Below, one piece after another: positions 20,723 to 24,476 of a stretch of 24,476 nt of DNA. Source of the DNA: Purshia tridentata (taxonomy: Eukaryota > Streptophyta > Magnoliopsida > Rosales > Rosaceae); assembly GCA_003254885.1 (NCBI GenBank), contig QANT01008638.1:1-24476 (forward strand), read 5' to 3'. How positions within the stretch are numbered: the first letter of the stretch is position 1; every line of letters starts with the position of its first letter. A model generated the notes under the pieces. The model did not search any database. It was not told where the DNA came from and worked only from the letters and a program-made list of their open reading frames with translations. The translations under genes were made by a program, and so were the position numbers.

Positions 20723-23090
20723 TCAAGATGTAATAACTCATATATACAAGAACATACATGCTATATGCAAACGATGCACAAGTATATATTTTCTGATATT
20801 GTAAAGAAAATTAAAAAATAGTACATGCTAGCATTAAGGTTTAAACGAATCACACGTACATAAATTTGATTACATGGAAATCATGTGCAACCAAAAATAT
20901 TAGATATCAGAACCCAGAAAGATATGGATAATATTAAGTATTAATCGAGTCCATGAATGCAAATGATGGAGACAATGAGACACAAATGGGGACGTTGAGG
21001 TGATGTGGTAAAAAGCAAAAGGGAGGGAGAGATAGACGTGACTCTGCCTTCCATCTCCATATATAACATTTGAAAACTCAATGAGAGAAACAAGTGGTAG
21101 GCCACACCAGAGAATCAAAGCTGTAAAGTTGAATGAAAATGTTTTGGCCTTTAGGTTAAATATCTTATATAAAGTTGCTTAATAATTCTAGGACAAAGTG
21201 GAAGTGCAAAGTGCATTGGATAAAAAATTCATGTACGTACAAGTCAATATTTGATTCTTTTAATAAACAACATCGATTAAAAGATTAAAGTTTAGTAGTG
21301 AAGTTTAAATCCTAGTTCTAAAATTCTAAAGGGTCATTTTCTCATTCACTTAATTATATTTTCTATATTGATATTGTACCTCTTTTCAAGATGGATTTTT
21401 GGATTTAGTATTTAGTAATTTGGGTTTATATTGAAAATAGATATTAAACAATATCAGTACATAAAATAAAACACAATTAAGTATGGAGTTTGAACTTCAA
21501 ATATAAGCCTAAAATAACATAATTTTCAGTATAAGTAAAATATCAACACATAAATTAAACCAAATTTAACCAGGAGATTCAATTACGCTGGACTTTTCAC
21601 ATTGTCATTGGAATCAATGGTAACTTATAATTACATGATTTGGAATTGAATAATGTAACAAAGTGTTGTGCTTGATTGAAGAATAGTGCTTAGTGCATGT
21701 TAGAATATATGTTGTGATAAGCTATAGCTAGAGAAAGGGAATGGTCATGTCTTGAAGGAATGGAAAGGACAATAAGTTGTTGATGGATGTTTTCCACGGA
21801 TGCCGACATAAGGAGTAGATGGGTTGGTGACTTGGTGGGAACACAAAATAGAGAAAAGGGCAGCTCCTACTTTAATAATGTGCATTGCCTCACGGGCCCT
21901 TATTCTTCATAATTGTTCAACCAATCTTTGTGTATTATGTGTACCATTACTACTAGTACTTCATTTGCCCTACTAGTCCGGGGGTCAAAAATTCAACATT
22001 CAAGTACATACTACATGCATGCATGTGCACGGTATCATCCTATCTAATTATGTTCTTTATGCACCCACCAACCAAATACTAAGTTACAAAAAAAAAAAAA
22101 ACAAGAGCATAGCACTTTCGCACTATAACAATATTATTCTTTTGCATGATTAATGTTTTGCTCTTAAAATTTGGCTAAAAGCCTAAAAGGGCATGAATCT
22201 GTTGTTACTAAACTAGAGTACTGTGACTTTATTAATTTTTTTGCAATGTTCATCTTAAAAGTTAAAGCTATTATTCACTAGAGAGGCTTAGTTATTATGT
22301 GGGATTAGTGCAAAATACTCCTCTTTATGTTGGACTTCTCTTTTTAAGTTGTTATACACGTGATTCTAAGAGACTTTTACTAGATACTTAACCCATCTAC
22401 TGTGAGATTACTACTCAACTTTCTGCATTATTTAAATGTTTCTATTTTCAAAAATCAGTATTTCGATCCCATCACCTTTAGCCATGATCCATGGTGTGGC
22501 CACTCGACCCGTCATGTGCAATGTATTAATTGTATGATTAGTTATTATGGTTTGATTTTTGTAATAAAAACAATCACATATGTTAACCATGATTAACCAC
22601 GATATGACACGTGATTAATGACTAGTAATCAAGCATGAAAACACAAAAGGCTCAATTATAAGCATTTGTTGGCTTATAGCTCCAGCAGTAATGCTCAAAA
22701 ATAAAATCAATCAATATCGGCCTACGTGGTGTGCATATGAATGACAAAGGCTTTTAAAGTTGTGTGCATACTGTTTTGGTTTAAGGAGGACAGAAGTCAA
22801 AAAATTAGAAACTTTTTTTCTACTAGTTTCATTTCTTTTTTGTCAAGGCCCACTAATTTAAAAAGTGGACTATTGAGTAGAGTAGACCTGTGCATTGACA
22901 AACATTCAATGGGACCCGGCCCTGCCTAACAGTCTGGCCTGCTCTTAAAATTCCAGGCCCTATTCCTATCTAAACAAGAAAGGCCTGGAAAGTTAGATGT
23001 ACTGTGATTGCACTATGTTTTTACCATGCTCTCTTTTCTTTTTATTGGCTTTTTAGATGAAAAAGTTCCATATTAACCCTTCTTTTAGTC
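20723..23090. other. Gene-poor intergenic stretch
   Basis: AT-rich DNA with only short chance frames. A GGCCC/AGGCCTGG-rich patch at 22912-22990 recalls subterminal repeats of plant hAT-type elements but has no clear ends. An A-run lies near 22088. No gene or RNA gene was recognised. Confidence 0.4.
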
Positions 23091-23305
23091 TTTTTTTTTT
23101 TTTTCTCACAAAAGTTGATATTCATAATATAAATAGTCCAAAAGGCCCATTACATCACCATGCCACAAAAAAATAAAAAACCCCATAACAAACAGCCCAA
23201 AAAGACAACAAATAAAAGTAAAAAAGCCCAAAGCAGAACGTGAATGATAGAGCGCAAGACACAGTACGTCCGGATTCCCAGTGAAAAAAACTGGTTGATC
23301 GTGTT
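23091..23305 (-). mobile_element. LINE-like 3' end remnant with poly(A) tail
   Basis: Read on the minus strand, the segment is T/G-rich, carries repeated GGGC and TTTGGGC words (for example TGTAATGGGCC and TTTTTGGGCTG), and ends in a run of 14 A (the T-run at 23091-23104). Plant L1-type LINEs have such 3' ends and are usually 5'-truncated, which would fit the abrupt loss of similarity at about 23300. No reverse transcriptase remains. A retroposed transcript end is an alternative. Confidence 0.4.
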
Positions 23306-23420
23306 TAGGGATGGCAAAATTCTCTGACCCGGCCAATTTTTATGGGGTCCCATCTTGATTAAGCGGGTATAGTAATACCCCTACCCGTCTCATCTCACTT
23401 CGCCTACCCGTTTAACTTAA
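23306..23420 (+). mobile_element. hAT-like terminal and subterminal sequence
   Basis: TAGGGATGGCAA (23306-23317) matches the common end form of plant hAT-type elements. It is followed by ACCCG/CGGGTA words (GACCCGG, GCGGGTA, CTACCCG twice), as in their subterminal repeats. No matching inverted end (TTGCCATCCCTA) is seen downstream, so this is probably a truncated end. It abuts the LINE-like remnant directly. Confidence 0.4.
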
Positions 23421-23734
23421 TAAATTATAATTAACTTAAATAATTTTGTGTATATTATAAGTATTTTGTGAATCCTATAACACGTATGTGCCAACAAAAA
23501 CACACATATTTTTTGTATCTAATAACTATTGATTAAGTGATATTTATCCTCACAATGTTAGATGAGGTCCAAAGTTTAAGCCACCACTCCTAAGATTTTT
23601 TTCTTAAAAAGAACATATAGCTTTTTAGATTTTACTACAAAACCAATAATATAGGTAAAAAGGACATTGAGATACTAACTTGACCTAAAGGACAATTCTT
23701 GTGCGTAAAGCGCATCCGTGAACATAAATTATAT

Positions 23735-23833
23735 TGCCGAGCACTCAATAAGTGCATCTGTATATTGAGGTGCATTTGCAAAAATTTTGCTAAAATAGAA
23801 ATTTTTACAGATGCACCTGCCGAATGCTCAGCA
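23735..23833. repeat. Inverted repeat with 27-base arms
   Basis: The left arm (23735-23761) begins TGCCGAGCACTC and ends GTGCATCTGT. The right arm (23807-23833) begins ACAGATGCAC and ends GAATGCTCAGCA. About 20 of 27 positions pair. The 45-base centre contains a second small palindrome, GCAAAAATTTTGC, and repeats the word GGTGCAT. The element is noncoding and MITE-sized, and the TATA/ATAAATTT flanks hint at further pairing outside the arms. Confidence 0.6.
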
Positions 23834-23928
23834 TAAATTTTTGTCTTGGAACTCAAGTGTTTAATCAATTATCCTTTTGGCTAACATTAGTAGTGGTCAA
23901 ACCCTAGAATCTAAAGGACTAAAACATA

Positions 23929-23947
23929 ATATATATATATATATATA
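23929..23947. repeat. (AT)n microsatellite
   Basis: A 19-base alternating AT run, followed by CACATG. Confidence 0.85.
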
Positions 23948-24312
23948 CACATGTATTTTTTTGTACTAAAAATGAGACGTAAGGATCTAAAGCCTATTCT
24001 ATTTTGACATTTTTTAATTTAATTATTATTCACAATAAAGTTCCGAAATTATTAAAAAAATTTCAAAATATGAAAATGTAAGAATCCCAAAATATTCTAC
24101 AAAAAATCCCAAATTATTATCCGAATTGTAAAAATTTGGATCCAAATTGGAATGGGATGTTAAAATTCTAAGTTTTGAAATAGAAATTCCCTTCCGAAAT
24201 TTTTTGAATTGGAAGTAAAACACCCTATTTCTGATCTGACCGGTTATGCTCAAACTGAACATGAGTATAAACCTTCTTACTCAAGCATCAATCTAAAGCC
24301 TCTACTTTTTGG

Positions 24313-24476
24313 TAGGGGTGGGCACTTCATTCCGCTATACCGTTCCATACCGATTCCATACCGTTCCGTGTCAAGTTTCATACCGAAAAATGATACCGAT
24401 CCCTATACCATACCGAAACCATACCGTACCGATCTCAAATAGTATGAAAACGGTTTCACTCTTTCAATACCGACCA
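24313..24476 (+). mobile_element. hAT-like element end with iterated ATACCG, cut by the window edge
   Basis: TAGGGGTGGGCA (24313-24324) is the classic terminal sequence of plant hAT-family elements. It is followed by eight ATACCG and one GTACCG within about 140 bases, mostly spaced 10-20 bases, which is the pattern of subterminal transposase-binding repeats. The element continues beyond the right edge, so its length, other end and coding content are unknown. Confidence 0.6.

Noticed and set aside
1-24476. CRISPR arrays, operons or bacterial-type defence systems
   Set aside because: The sequence is plant nuclear DNA with spliced genes. No regularly spaced identical repeats and no clustered prokaryotic genes are present.

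Overview
This window is nuclear DNA of a flowering plant. It is AT-rich, has spliced protein genes with GT-AG introns, and carries many short AT-rich foldback elements and eroded retrotransposon pieces. Both genes resemble, from memory, proteins of woody eudicots, probably Rosaceae (Prunus or a relative). That lineage call is not proven by anything in the window.

There are two convincing protein genes, both on the + strand. The first (CDS 478-4189, nine exons, 495 residues after splicing) is a hexokinase-like protein of the HKL1 type. It has an N-terminal membrane anchor and a complete frame, but several glucose- and phosphate-binding motifs are altered. It is therefore probably a regulatory pseudo-enzyme rather than a working hexokinase. 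Introns 2 and 3 hold transposon debris: a small foldback element with internal tandem units, and remnants of a miniature LTR element. The second gene (CDS 11569-15116, two exons, 1018 residues) is a CLAVATA1-family leucine-rich-repeat receptor kinase of the BAM1/BAM2 type, complete and apparently functional.

Layout: 1-477 promoter and leader of the hexokinase-like gene; 478-4189 its exons and introns; 4190-11380 a gene-poor stretch with an AT microsatellite, a GC-richer unexplained island (about 7690-8030), two MITE-like foldbacks and a 129-bp tandem duplication; 11381-11568 promoter and pyrimidine-rich leader of the receptor kinase; 11569-15116 the receptor kinase; 15117-24476 about 9.4 kb with no recognisable gene, holding foldback elements, short duplications, microsatellites, a LINE-like 3' remnant and two hAT-like element ends. 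The last of these runs off the right edge.

The two genes are not known to act in one pathway: one is probably a sugar-response or growth regulator on mitochondria or plastids, the other a plasma-membrane receptor for CLE-type peptides. I found no gene cluster or wholly new system. The least ordinary items are the eroded hexokinase-like protein, the miniature LTR remnants in its introns, the unexplained island near 7.7-8.0 kb, and several unclassified foldback repeats.
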